DNA of 10,994 nucleotides from positions 26,688 through 37,681 of the forward strand of contig UZAN01044159.1 in NCBI GenBank assembly GCA_900618425.1, written 5' to 3'. The translations under genes were made by a program, and so were the position numbers. This DNA comes from Echinostoma caproni (lineage: Eukaryota > Platyhelminthes > Trematoda > Plagiorchiida > Echinostomatidae). This document shows, piece by piece, positions 1 through 7,708 of the stretch (the first letter of the stretch is position 1; the number at the start of each line of letters is the position of its first letter). Below the pieces are notes generated by a model. That model ran no database searches and was not told the origin of the DNA. It saw only the letters and a list, made by a program, of their open reading frames with translations.

Positions 1-1470
1 AATTCGTACAATCAGGTAGATTGAAAAGATCAACTATTCTTTTCTAGCCTGTGTGAGATGACACAAATCATCAATTATGTCACCGCGAATAAATTATCTT
101 TTTATTCTCGAAAAAGATCCTTGGGTTCACAGACTTGTATCAAAAACATCATAACTCATCTTTGCGATTCACACACTGACTAGATAAAAAAAAGACTATC
201 GATCGTTCCACATTCTGAAAACGCTCTGTGTATGATATTTCGTGTTTTACTGAAAATCGGATGAATCTGTCCAGATTCATTAAAGCTTTCAACTCGATAA
301 ACCCGAATTTAAAATTCAATCAAGAAAAGACAAGAATGAAAAAATAACATTCCGCGACGTTCCACTGAATCGACGATCAGACCGATCGCTCTAGTGCACA
401 AGAAGCCAGCGTTGAACAATCACTATTTTTGTTCGTACAACTGGAAAAAGGAGACCCGATTCACCGTCTCAGATACCTGAGTGAGGGAAATATGCACAAA
501 TGATACTAAGTCGTTCGTTTGTTGTGTTCAGTCTTGACACACGAATGACACGAGCGACTCTTGTTTAACCCCCAACGATAACGCGGAGAAAGAACACAAC
601 AGGAGACAACAGTCAGTATATTCTTTGATTTGGATTTCGATACGCAAATAATCAAGCAAACGAGAACTGCGCCTAGACCTCCTAGTCAAAATGCGTCCTT
701 GATATATCGACTGATCGATCCAATCGATCCAATCGGACTTAGTCTGCTAGAGTGTTGTGAGCGTGCGTGTGGCTTGCCTCAGATACGTGATCTGACGATT
801 TGTTTAAGCTCCGTCCTAACAAAATTTTCCTCCAGAACCGCCGAGGTTATTGTAATCAACGGATGAAAATCAATTTGAGTCAAAGGACAAACTTGCTCGT
901 CACCCTGGCTTTACCCTGGTTACCCTTCTTCCATTAGCGTTTGCATATTTTGTAATCCATTCCCAAACCCTACAATATATTTTTCTACAGTAGGCATCAG
1001 ATGAGTTGCAGCTAAATCGTGCATTGTTGCTACACTGGTTTCTGTTTTCAAATTTATCACGGGAAAAGCTTAATTCAAAGATAAATCACTTGTTTATTCT
1101 GTCTCTTCTTGAGTTTACTCATTCACTCGTTTCTGTAGTGGTCCAAACATTTCGCCCCTCTATTTAGTTTGTAGCCTTCGATTTAACGGGGTTAAGAATG
1201 TCACCTTCGCTACAGTGGGGGCGATCTGACCCCACCGATCTGATCCCTTTACATAAACTCTAATTGCACCCCAAGATAACTTGTCATAGCGCTCAATCTT
1301 CCATGAACTACACCACTTCCTCATCTGCCCGCCTCTTTCCATTCCTCCCCGGTTGGAACCATTTCAACCTGATTTCAGTGAAGACACAATGTAATGATTC
1401 TGTTAGCAGTAGTAGTACGCACGGAATTCAGAACACCAACCAAGCAATATGAATTACAGGACCCAAATTG
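1..1470. other. No supportable gene; AT-rich sequence with small tandem duplications
   Basis: I see no coding region here that I can support. The open frames are under 80 codons and show no domain or repeated family motif. Two small imperfect tandem duplications are visible: a 9-base unit ATCGATCCA in about 2.4 copies at 714-735, and CGATCTGACCCCAC followed by CGATCTGATCCC at 1222-1247. It reads as non-coding spacer or TE sequence too decayed to recognise. Confidence 0.5.
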
Positions 1471-2690
1471 ATAATCAGCTATCACGGACTGGATCACAGA
1501 AGCACTGGACTACAATGGCACGGATTCGCAAGGTCCCACGAGAACCAGACGCGAGGAAAAGGCCACAGGACTGGCAGCAAGTAGTTCGTTTATTGGAAGA
1601 AATAAAGGCGATTAAATAATATGTACAAAGGGAGATTATTGGCTATCTGGGCTTCCACCAATTGGATTGCAGTACTGCTTGCATAATCTTGCTTCTGTCT
1701 GCATTGTCTTGGATTGGCTGGCGNCAATGACGTGTATTCAGAAGCCATGCACGTGTCATTGACGTCAGCATTCAAACTTGATTGATCGCCAATGTCCTGA
1801 AATTGTAACGCGCCACTCCAGGGTAGGCGCCATCGTGTTGGCCTGGTTCACCACACACAACGACTATCCTAAGGAAAAATCATGAAATTTCGGCGATTGA
1901 TGAGCTATCGATTGAAACAATCGAGGTTATTTGATCCCCGCTTTTAATCAATACGAATCGATAAGCACCACCAATATGAGCTTTTAATTGGTGAATCCCA
2001 TTCAATCGCATTGAAGTCGCATTTATTTATTATTACCTATTTTTCTAATCGCGTTACTGTTAGGTATGTTTGGATTGTGAAAGGATCAAAGGCCTTGGTG
2101 GGATTCTAATTCACGTGTTGACGTTACTTACGCTTCGCTACAGTACATGCTCTATCAGCAGCGCTTCGGGCCACACCGATGATAATTTTAAACAAGTAAA
2201 CCATGATTATCGTTATTATAGCTTGTCTTCCATAATTTTCAAAAAAAATTCTACAACAGCCTAGGCTCAGAAGTTTGTCCGGTGTATTTCAGTGGATTCT
2301 AAAGAAACCAGGCTGTTGCAAGCAGCTTATATGCTAAGTGATGAATTCCACCTGTCCAAAGTGAGGTGGTTATTACCTATTTCTTGTTTATATTATTTAG
2401 GAAATACATTTAGGACATAATATTATGATAAAATATGCAAGAAAGAAAGACAAGGCAGCATGGATTTTGTGGACGGATAGCTATAAGAAAAGTGTCGAGG
2501 ATTGAAAGTTGAGGATTTGAGGTCAAAAGTATTTAAATTATTTTACATTATTATCGCTGACATAAAAATAACAGGCACAAATATGGCATATGGAGTTGCG
2601 GTGAATAAACGCGTACAAGCGTACAAAGAATACTGGAACTGGACAAATTTCACTGTAAATGGATTGATAATATCAAAATACTGTTGTAGG
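1471..2690. other. No supportable gene; possible decayed repeat around 1480-1870
   Basis: No coding region is supported. The part from about 1480 to 1870 is richer in GC and in short internal similarities (CACGGACTGGA, GCACTGGACT, GGCACGGATTC) than its surroundings. It may be an old repeat, but I cannot assign a family. Position 1724 is an ambiguous base (n). A 13-base string, TTATTACCTATTT, occurs twice (about 2029 and 2370). A 9-bp inverted repeat joins CAACAGCCT at 2254-2262 with AGGCTGTTG at 2310-2318. These are weak observations. Confidence 0.4.
1725..1767. repeat. Imperfect inverted repeat ending in a CRE-like palindrome
   Basis: CAATGACGTG (1725-1734) is the inverse of CACGTGTCATTG (1750-1761), with a two-base bulge. 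The right arm contains the E-box palindrome CACGTG (1750-1755) and runs into the perfect palindrome TGACGTCA (1760-1767), the consensus cAMP-response element. That these are functional sites is inference only. A hairpin or a TE terminal structure would explain the symmetry equally well. Confidence 0.35.
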
Positions 2691-2697
2691 CATACGT

Positions 2698-2769
2698 GGC
2701 GGTGGTGGTCAAGTGGTTAGGTCACCAACTAGTGACCTGGGTGTCCGGGGTTCAAACCGCTCCACCGCC
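2698..2769 (+). repeat. tRNA-like sequence, probable head of a tRNA-derived SINE
   Basis: The 72-nt segment has a perfect 7-bp acceptor-like stem (GGCGGTG 2698-2704 with CACCGCC 2763-2769). An A-box-like TGGTCAAGTGG lies at 2706-2716 and a B-box-like GGTTCAAACCG at 2749-2759, the spacing expected of an RNA polymerase III internal promoter. It is not a normal tRNA. The D stem does not pair, the T stem pairs at only about three of five positions, and the middle forms a 6-bp stem (GGTCAC/GTGACC, 2720-2737) with a 6-base loop, so no clear anticodon can be read. The box A match recalls Ser/Leu-type tRNAs. I read it as a SINE head or tRNA pseudogene. Its 3' limit is not clear; sequence to about 2890 may belong to it. 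Confidence 0.6.
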
Positions 2770-3844
2770 GCCCGTCTTCCCCATGTCTGTATTTTCCCCA
2801 AGCAGCCTTTGTATGGCCGCAGCTCCCTTCCTGAAAGTTGACAGTAAATTTGTATATTCAATAGATAGAAAAAGGGAGTTAAAAAAGTAGATTCGATTGA
2901 AAAATCGCCTTTTGCCGACGAACTGAAGGAATCGCTGTGAACGTGAGGAATTACAAAGTTCTATTCGACTCAGCTTGTAGCTGTTGAGTGGATGAAGTAG
3001 CTTAAGAGAAGATCCTAATTTCCAAAGTAATAGCAAATGAAAAGCGTTCAACACGGTCCAGAACCGATTACAGATAGATCGACGTATAGCCTAGATGGAA
3101 TGTGATGCATTACACCACCTGACTGTGCCACACCTTTGAAGAATCTGATTGCATGAGCGAGAGCAAAACAAATACTGAAAACACTGTGAGAACGATTTTC
3201 GTGAGTGATTTGCACGTAACAATATAGTGAAATGCAACACATTACTCAAATATTCTTTCACCACTGAAAGCAATGCTTTTTCTCACTTGTGAGGGTTTGT
3301 GCACCGTGGAGGATGAGTGCACGAAACGATCGACATCAAAGAATACGGGGCAGCTCTGCACAATGTATCATTCGAAATTGTGTTTCATTATCCACACAAG
3401 CAGCCATGGTGGGCTCATGTGTGGCTGTTAGTCTCCCTCTTCTCATCTATGGTTTTTGGCTGATGGTTAGCCCGATTTGCATTGTTTGTCATGTATTCAT
3501 CGATTCGGGCGATGGTCACACTCTGGTCCAAAAGGGATGTGAGCTAGGCGAAACAGAGGTCATCTGATATGGCCTACAGGTCATGAGATAGGCTATAGAA
3601 TCACCTTGAGGTGGGCGATGAAGGTCACGAGACAGGGGAGCAGATCGAAGTGACTCATCGACCGACACGACAAAATGGGTGAAATTAATGTATGTGGCAG
3701 AGCCGTCTGTCCAAATGCGTCTGCGCGAGAGAGCAAAAGCGAGTAAGCGAGCGAGAGACAGAGCAAGATAACGAATCTCATGGCTTGGCACAAACCGCGC
3801 TTTAACCTCGTGCATGCACCTATTAATCTATAAGGAAGCGGTAT
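2770..3844. other. No supportable gene; unassigned sequence
   Basis: Several frames of 60-100 codons overlap on both strands and none shows a known domain. One plus-strand frame (3289-3567) contains a hydrophobic stretch that could pass for a membrane segment, but it lacks supporting context. A purine-rich run at about 3721-3770 (GCGAGAGAGC-like) gives the minus-strand frames their length. Imperfect short repeats AGGTCATGAGATAGG and AGGTCACGAGACAGG occur near 3578 and 3622. Confidence 0.4.
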
Positions 3845-3981
3845 GTTTAAATAAATGCACTGGAAATTTTTGTGAATTCTGACAAAGAGCACTGGTCAGC
3901 TGTTACGTCCTGGTCCGGACTCGTCAGCAGTGCGTATTTTTGTGTCGCAGTAAAGACTCGAACCGAAGGTTCTCAGTTCAA
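3845..3981 (-). mobile_element. Hammerhead-bearing SINE, copy A (antisense, 5'-truncated)
   Basis: Read on the minus strand, this segment runs in the same order as copy C at 4161-4350. It has a B-box-like GGTTCGAGTCT (3954-3964), then CGACACAAAAATACGCACTG, a hammerhead ribozyme core, CCAGTGCTCTTTGTC, and a tail ending in a GCATTTATTTAAA-like string. Copy C carries GACACAAAAGGGTACGCACTG, core, CCAGTGCTCTTTGT and GCATTTAAAT in those places. The A box is not recognisable, so the copy is truncated or decayed at its 5' side, where it meets copy B head to head. Boundaries are estimates. The family is non-autonomous, so it would have needed reverse transcriptase from a LINE. Confidence 0.75.
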
Positions 3982-3997
3982 ACCAGTGCTCTTTGTC
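3881..3997. repeat. Perfect 16-bp inverted repeat from head-to-head SINE pieces
   Basis: GACAAAGAGCACTGGT at 3881-3896 is the exact reverse complement of ACCAGTGCTCTTTGTC at 3982-3997. Each arm is the 3' half of stem I plus start of the tail of the same SINE family, in opposite orientations (copies A and B), separated by 85 bases of copy A sequence. Confidence 0.9.
3882..3943 (-). ncRNA. Degenerate type I hammerhead ribozyme in SINE copy A
   Basis: Minus strand, 5' to 3': outer stem I ACAAA (3939-3943), inner stem I GCACTG (3928-3933), core CTGACGA (3921-3927), which fits CUGANGA exactly. Stem II is GTCC (3917-3920) and GGAC (3907-3910), a perfect 4 bp, enclosing a GGACCA loop. Then comes GTAA (3903-3906), where the conserved core is GAAA, and the short self-complementary stem III segment CAGCTG (3897-3902). 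The cleavage triplet reads GAC where GUC/GUH is expected. Stem I closes with CAGTGC (3889-3894) and TTTGT (3882-3886). Two core changes make activity unlikely, but stem covariation and order are those of a hammerhead. Known parallel: schistosome S-alpha SINEs. Confidence 0.72.
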
Positions 3998-4036
3998 GTT
4001 AATATCAAGCATTTCCGTCGCATTTAAATGCATTTA
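3983..4036 (+). mobile_element. Hammerhead-bearing SINE, copy B (tail fragment)
   Basis: CCAGTGCTCTTTGT followed by ATC, AAGC, TT, CG and CATTTAAAT in order matches the tail of copy C (4287-4336: CCAGTGCTCTTTGTTCGTCATCAC, then CGCATTTAAAT). Nothing upstream of 3983 on this strand resembles the ribozyme core, so the fragment starts at, or within a base or two of, the position where the hammerhead would cut (after the C of GTC in copy C). It is about 300 bases before the equivalent point of copy C. The similarity is short and gapped, so the right end is approximate. Confidence 0.65.
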
Positions 4037-4160
4037 ACTAGTGAGAAATTAATGATCTCTCAAGGAATGAAACCCACACCCAAGATCGTTAATGGTGCCT
4101 GGTGCTTGTGAAAAAAACCGAATGAGCTAACCTAAACATTCACCGTCTAAATTGATTGAG
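4037..4160 (+). other. Spacer between SINE pieces B and C
   Basis: These 124 bases separate the tail of piece B from the tRNA-like head of copy C. They include a run of seven A residues near 4111 but nothing I recognise. If B and C came from a tandem dimer, this would be the internal, non-ribozyme part of the repeat unit; otherwise it is host sequence. Confidence 0.3.
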
Positions 4161-4167
4161 CCATCGG

Positions 4168-4234
4168 CCATGTAGCTGGGGGGTAAGGGTTTGAGGTCCC
4201 GCCCCGGAGGTTCGCAGTTGGAATCCCGACATGG
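4168..4234 (+). promoter_or_regulatory. tRNA-like head with A and B boxes (RNA polymerase III type promoter)
   Basis: An acceptor-like stem, CCATGT/ACATGG, brackets an A-box-like and a B-box-like sequence. The B box is the better match and its counterpart in copy A, GGTTCGAGTCT, is closer to consensus. This supports a tRNA ancestry for the family. In SINEs such boxes drive polymerase III transcription; whether this decayed copy is transcribed is unknown. Confidence 0.55.
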
Positions 4235-4236
4235 AC

Positions 4237-4300
4237 ACAAAAGGGTACGCACTGTTGATGACTCCTAAACTGGACCGAATAGATGTCCAGTGCTCTTTGT
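4237..4300 (+). ncRNA. Degenerate type I hammerhead ribozyme in SINE copy C
   Basis: Outer stem I ACAAA (4237-4241) pairs with TTTGT (4296-4300). Inner stem I GCACTG (4249-4254) pairs perfectly with CAGTGC (4288-4293). The internal loop between them is where type I hammerheads make their loop-loop contact. The core reads TTGATGA (4255-4261), one change (C3 to U) from CUGANGA. Stem II is CTCC (4262-4265) and GGAC (4272-4275) with one C-C mismatch where copy A has G-C. GAA (4277-4279) stands for GAAA after an extra C. A very short stem III segment precedes the cleavage triplet GTC (4285-4287). The C3 change alone is expected to abolish activity, so this is probably a fossil. Confidence 0.75.
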
Positions 4301-4350
4301 TCGTCATCACAAACGCTTACAACGCATTTAAATAGGTTTATTTTATGTTT

Positions 4351-5800
4351 AATTGGTTCTCTTTCTAGCATACAGGTATGCGGTTTACCCCTAACAGTTG
4401 TTTGTGCATGAGTTGGTTGATCGTTAGGTGGACTCATTTTCTTTTGCCCAATGATACGATGAAGTATGGCTTAGAATAATAGCTTTAAAAGGGGAGCACA
4501 CTATTATTTTTTGCCGAGTTAGGAACAATGCGTTGAAAGCCCCTTAAGCAGGCTGAAACGGGTAGTAGTACATCGGTTGAAAACATCATAAATGCACTTT
4601 TTAATCCAGCAACATTCACTGAATTGGTAATTTGAAATATGTGATTATTGAGATAGCACAGCGGGACAAATTCCCATACGCTTTTTCCTACCAGGATTCC
4701 GAGTATCGTAAAACTTATTTGTGGTCAAACAGGTTACAGCAATACCAAATGAACATCTTTATGTTTCACAAAGCTAATATAGAATCATCCTTGCATCGTG
4801 ACCAATATGATGGAGCACAAAAGACTAATTCATTTCGCAGTAAGTCATTCGATTCAACAATATAAATGCGTCTAATCGCAAGCATTACAGACGGGCAATT
4901 ATCTTTTAGCAGTATAACTGAAAATCTGCAGTTTGTCAGACAAATATACGAGCTGCTCATTTACTAATCTTTATTAGTTGCCCACTGTGTTTTCGCTACG
5001 TGGATATAACTTATAGGAATTCGTCCCTAACAATTGACTTCGTCATCACTCGCAGTTCACTCTCCATCAGACATTTCCACTAAAAAATGTCGCATGTACT
5101 TATTTGTCCGTATTTCATCATTCAGGGTCCATACAACTGAGTGAAATAGATAAACGGTCATTTGTTACTGTACAGATATAAACTTGCACCGATCTGTATT
5201 CATTTACCTTTCGGTGGCAGTCAAAAGTTTATCATACAATTAAAGCTAATTAGCCGTATTATTGCTTTGATGTAACAACGAGCGAGTGATCGACACTTTG
5301 ATTTCAGTTTTTCAGTTTTGATCGAGACAGTGCAGTTTCAGATTTGTATCGCTCTATCGCAGATAATTGTTTCTCCAGAAATGTGAAATTTTGCTGAGTT
5401 TTTGAACATTGAAGTCCCCATTCTGTTCTTCACTCCTTCCTTTAGAGTAACTTGGAGAACTTTACGCCATCCTCTAATATGATTCAGGGGAAACTGAACC
5501 CACTAAACTCTTTCAGCTCAACGCGGCACGACTATAGATTCATCTTGGAATTCTCATGCAGGCAAAAGAACGCCTGGGTATTGTTCATACAACAACTCCC
5601 GCCAAAAGGGCATTGGTAGTGGCAATTTTCTTCTGCAATCGAAAGACCCGCAATGATCCCATATACAGTAAAGGAAGTCACTTGTTACCCAAAAGCTTCA
5701 GGCTCACTAAATCCACCGACACCCCATCTACAGAGTTCGGGCGCATTTTTATGAGCTGCTTTCTAAGAGGGAATACGAGAAAATAGGGTCATATTCTGTG
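4351..5800. other. No supportable gene; unassigned AT-rich sequence
   Basis: Open frames here are under 80 codons and carry no motif I recognise. A perfect 6-bp palindromic hairpin, GCATAC-AG-GTATGC, sits at 4368-4381 just after SINE copy C. I see nothing else with clear structure. Confidence 0.4.
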
Positions 5801-5831
5801 TCCAAAACAGTTTGTTTCTTTATACGCAATG

Positions 5832-5856
5832 CATGACCAGCATACTGCTAGTCATG
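5832..5856. repeat. Short stem-loop
   Basis: CATGAC (5832-5837) pairs with GTCATG (5851-5856), and AGCA (5839-5842) with TGCT (5846-5849), leaving one C-A mismatch and a 3-base loop TAC. G-U pairs could extend it outward by two. It is too short to be a microRNA precursor by itself and may be chance. Confidence 0.35.
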
Positions 5857-7690
5857 TGCAGCGTAATACGAGCCCATGACAAGAACCAAACATCACTTGC
5901 CGTCATCAGAGACACTCCAAAAGCTTCGACGAGACCCCGTTCAGTTTTGCATAATTTGCAGTGTTATGGTATTACTGAGCGAGTACTCTCTTTCAATACA
6001 ACCTTCATTTCTGACTAGTCCCACTAAATTACAATCGTTCGAGCCTAAACGTCCCCTTTATAGCACTCAAGCAGTATGCCCCAGTCTAGGGCTATTTCTC
6101 TTCCTAATGTATACTGTGAGATGCCTGGCCCGTGTGTGCACCAGGATGTCTCCCGTGAACGGATACACCAGACGACCGCAAGTGGGCTGAGTCTAGGTGT
6201 GGGCTGGAACCGTCGACAGACAGGCTGTTCTCCGTGGAGAGGGGTTGGACTATCAATCTGTATGAGAGAAAAATGCAGACACCATGAACCAAGTGGTCCA
6301 GTAAGACACGAACACGACTCAAACTCAAACGGAATGGCAAATTGTGAAGGTCGTTACAGTACTAATGAATAATAAACATAGCAATGTATCCGGACGACGT
6401 AGTCACTCACATTACAGAAGCCTCTCAACCTCAAATGACCACATATATGGTGTTTCGACTGCAGCCTATCAAATGATAACGATAAATATGTAAGCAAGTC
6501 TTTTGACAAAGATTCAGGCACATTATACGGTTAATTCCTCGTTTGCAATTCACGCAGTATCCTAACACATAGTTCTAGGGTTTCAGCCATCACCACCAAA
6601 AGGTGAGTAAATCGGCTCGTTGTATCCCTAATGTGATAAGACACTCTTTGTGACGTTTGTTCCAAAGATTTTCACCCACTGTATCAAACCTATATCCGCC
6701 AGTTGTAGAATAAGACAACCAAATCCTTCACATGGGCCTATCAAGAGATCGGGACTGTGCAGAGTATGTCCAGACTGTCCATAGTCGATTCCTCACACTC
6801 AACCTCCGAAGTTCCTCAATCCATAACAACTCGATATTGGTCATCCTCGAGGAGTATTCTCTTTTTCGTTTCCATTCATTCGCTAATGGCCTAATGGACC
6901 AACTATGGATACACTCAAAGGCTCTGGCAAAAAAGGATTTGAATGCGGGCTCCGAACGACCTTTCGACTTAACTTCTTCATTTGTCGACTGGTTCTCTTG
7001 TGGAACATCTTGCTATACAAGATCATCAAAGTTCAAACTCCTCTGGGATAAAAGTAGACCACTTATGAGTTCTAACATCTAGGTCTCCCTCATTTACTTC
7101 ATCTACAATAAATCTGAAACCTGTCAGTATAATTTCGCTTGCAATAAGTCTTCCCATCTTCCTATCTAAGGATTTTATGTTTTTCCTTAGTGTTTTTTTA
7201 TTGAATTATCCTAGGTATTCCCGCGGACGCCGCATTATAGTTACTTCTGTCGCATACCAAATTGAAAGGGTGAAACCCGAGATTTGACCGTCCAGTTTAC
7301 TCCCATTTCAGCCTCAGTCTCTACTAATAGAAATCAGGAATCATTCAACGGGAACAAGCAGGTTGAACCTCGAAACCGCGAATCACCTAAAGACTCTAAG
7401 ACGAAACTTCCAATGAAACCAATGGAATAAAATAAAGCAGTTCGTAACATGACAAACGATGGAATACATTTTGTATTGCAATGATAGTCTGTGTCCTTTT
7501 GTCAGACGTTATCCTCTCTGTGAATCACGGCAGGTGAGGATTAGGTGGTTTTGAAGACGAGAAGTGGAAGTTAGTCAAACGATTACGTAACGAAAAACGT
7601 AGATCATCGATAGTAATCGAAAACAAAACAAAATTGAGATCTTGAAAACCAAGGAACAGGCGAAAATGAACGAAACACAGCAGCACTGGG
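5857..7690. other. No supportable gene; GC-richer block at 6100-6360
   Basis: The block from about 6100 to 6360 is richer in G and C than the flanks and open on both strands (frames of 98, 104 and 78 codons overlap there), which suggests inserted repeat rather than a gene. The longest plus-strand frame, 6732-7082 (116 codons), and an opposing minus-strand frame (7026-7205, no early ATG) overlap. Neither has a domain I know, and mutual overlap argues that at least one is chance. No splice structure could be defended by eye. Confidence 0.35.
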
Positions 7691-7694
7691 GTGT

Positions 7695-7708
7695 AGAGAG
7701 AGAGAGAG
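7695..7708. repeat. AG dinucleotide microsatellite
   Basis: Seven uninterrupted AG units, followed by an imperfect AAGAGG extension. Confidence 0.9.

Larger units (their letters stand above)
4161..4350 (+). mobile_element. Hammerhead-bearing SINE, copy C (longest copy)
   Basis: The order is a tRNA-like head (4168-4234), a hammerhead ribozyme (4237-4300) and a tail ending near GCATTTAAAT (4324-4333). The head has a 6-bp acceptor-like stem (CCATGT 4168-4173 with ACATGG 4229-4234), a weak A box (TAGCTGGGGGG, 4173-4183) and a B-box-like AGTTGGAATCC (4216-4226; two mismatches to GGTTCGAATCC). AATTGATT (4150-4157) and AATTGGTT (4351-4358) could be a mutated target-site duplication, but 7 of 8 matches in AT-rich DNA is weak. 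The family appears in three pieces here, which supports it as a real repeat. It resembles the schistosome S-alpha SINE in design; whether it is the same family I cannot tell. Confidence 0.75.

Noticed and set aside
3305..3335. GGATGAGTGCACGAAACGATCGAC, which looks like a tiny hammerhead core.
   Set aside because: The left core lacks CUG, stem II would have no loop, the cut triplet is GAC and no stem I pairs around it.
3289..3567. Frame with a hydrophobic stretch resembling a membrane segment or signal peptide.
   Set aside because: One hydrophobic run in a short frame is weak evidence and nothing around it suggests a gene.
3545..3575. GGCGAAACAGAGGTC, a possible right half of a hammerhead.
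   Set aside because: No CUGANGA upstream and no stem I pairing.
5895..5925. CTGATGA on the minus strand within TCATCAG.
   Set aside because: No GAAA core or stem II follows; chance occurrence of a 7-mer.
6732..7082. Longest plus-strand frame without TE similarity (116 codons).
   Set aside because: No domain, no homologous phrase I know, and an opposing minus-strand frame overlaps it. A frame of this length can arise by chance in 11 kb read in six frames.
7026..7205. Minus-strand frame of 59 codons containing ASEIILTGFRFIVDEVNEGD, which reads smoothly like an exon.
   Set aside because: No start near its beginning, no convincing splice sites, ends in two adjacent stops, and no family recognised.
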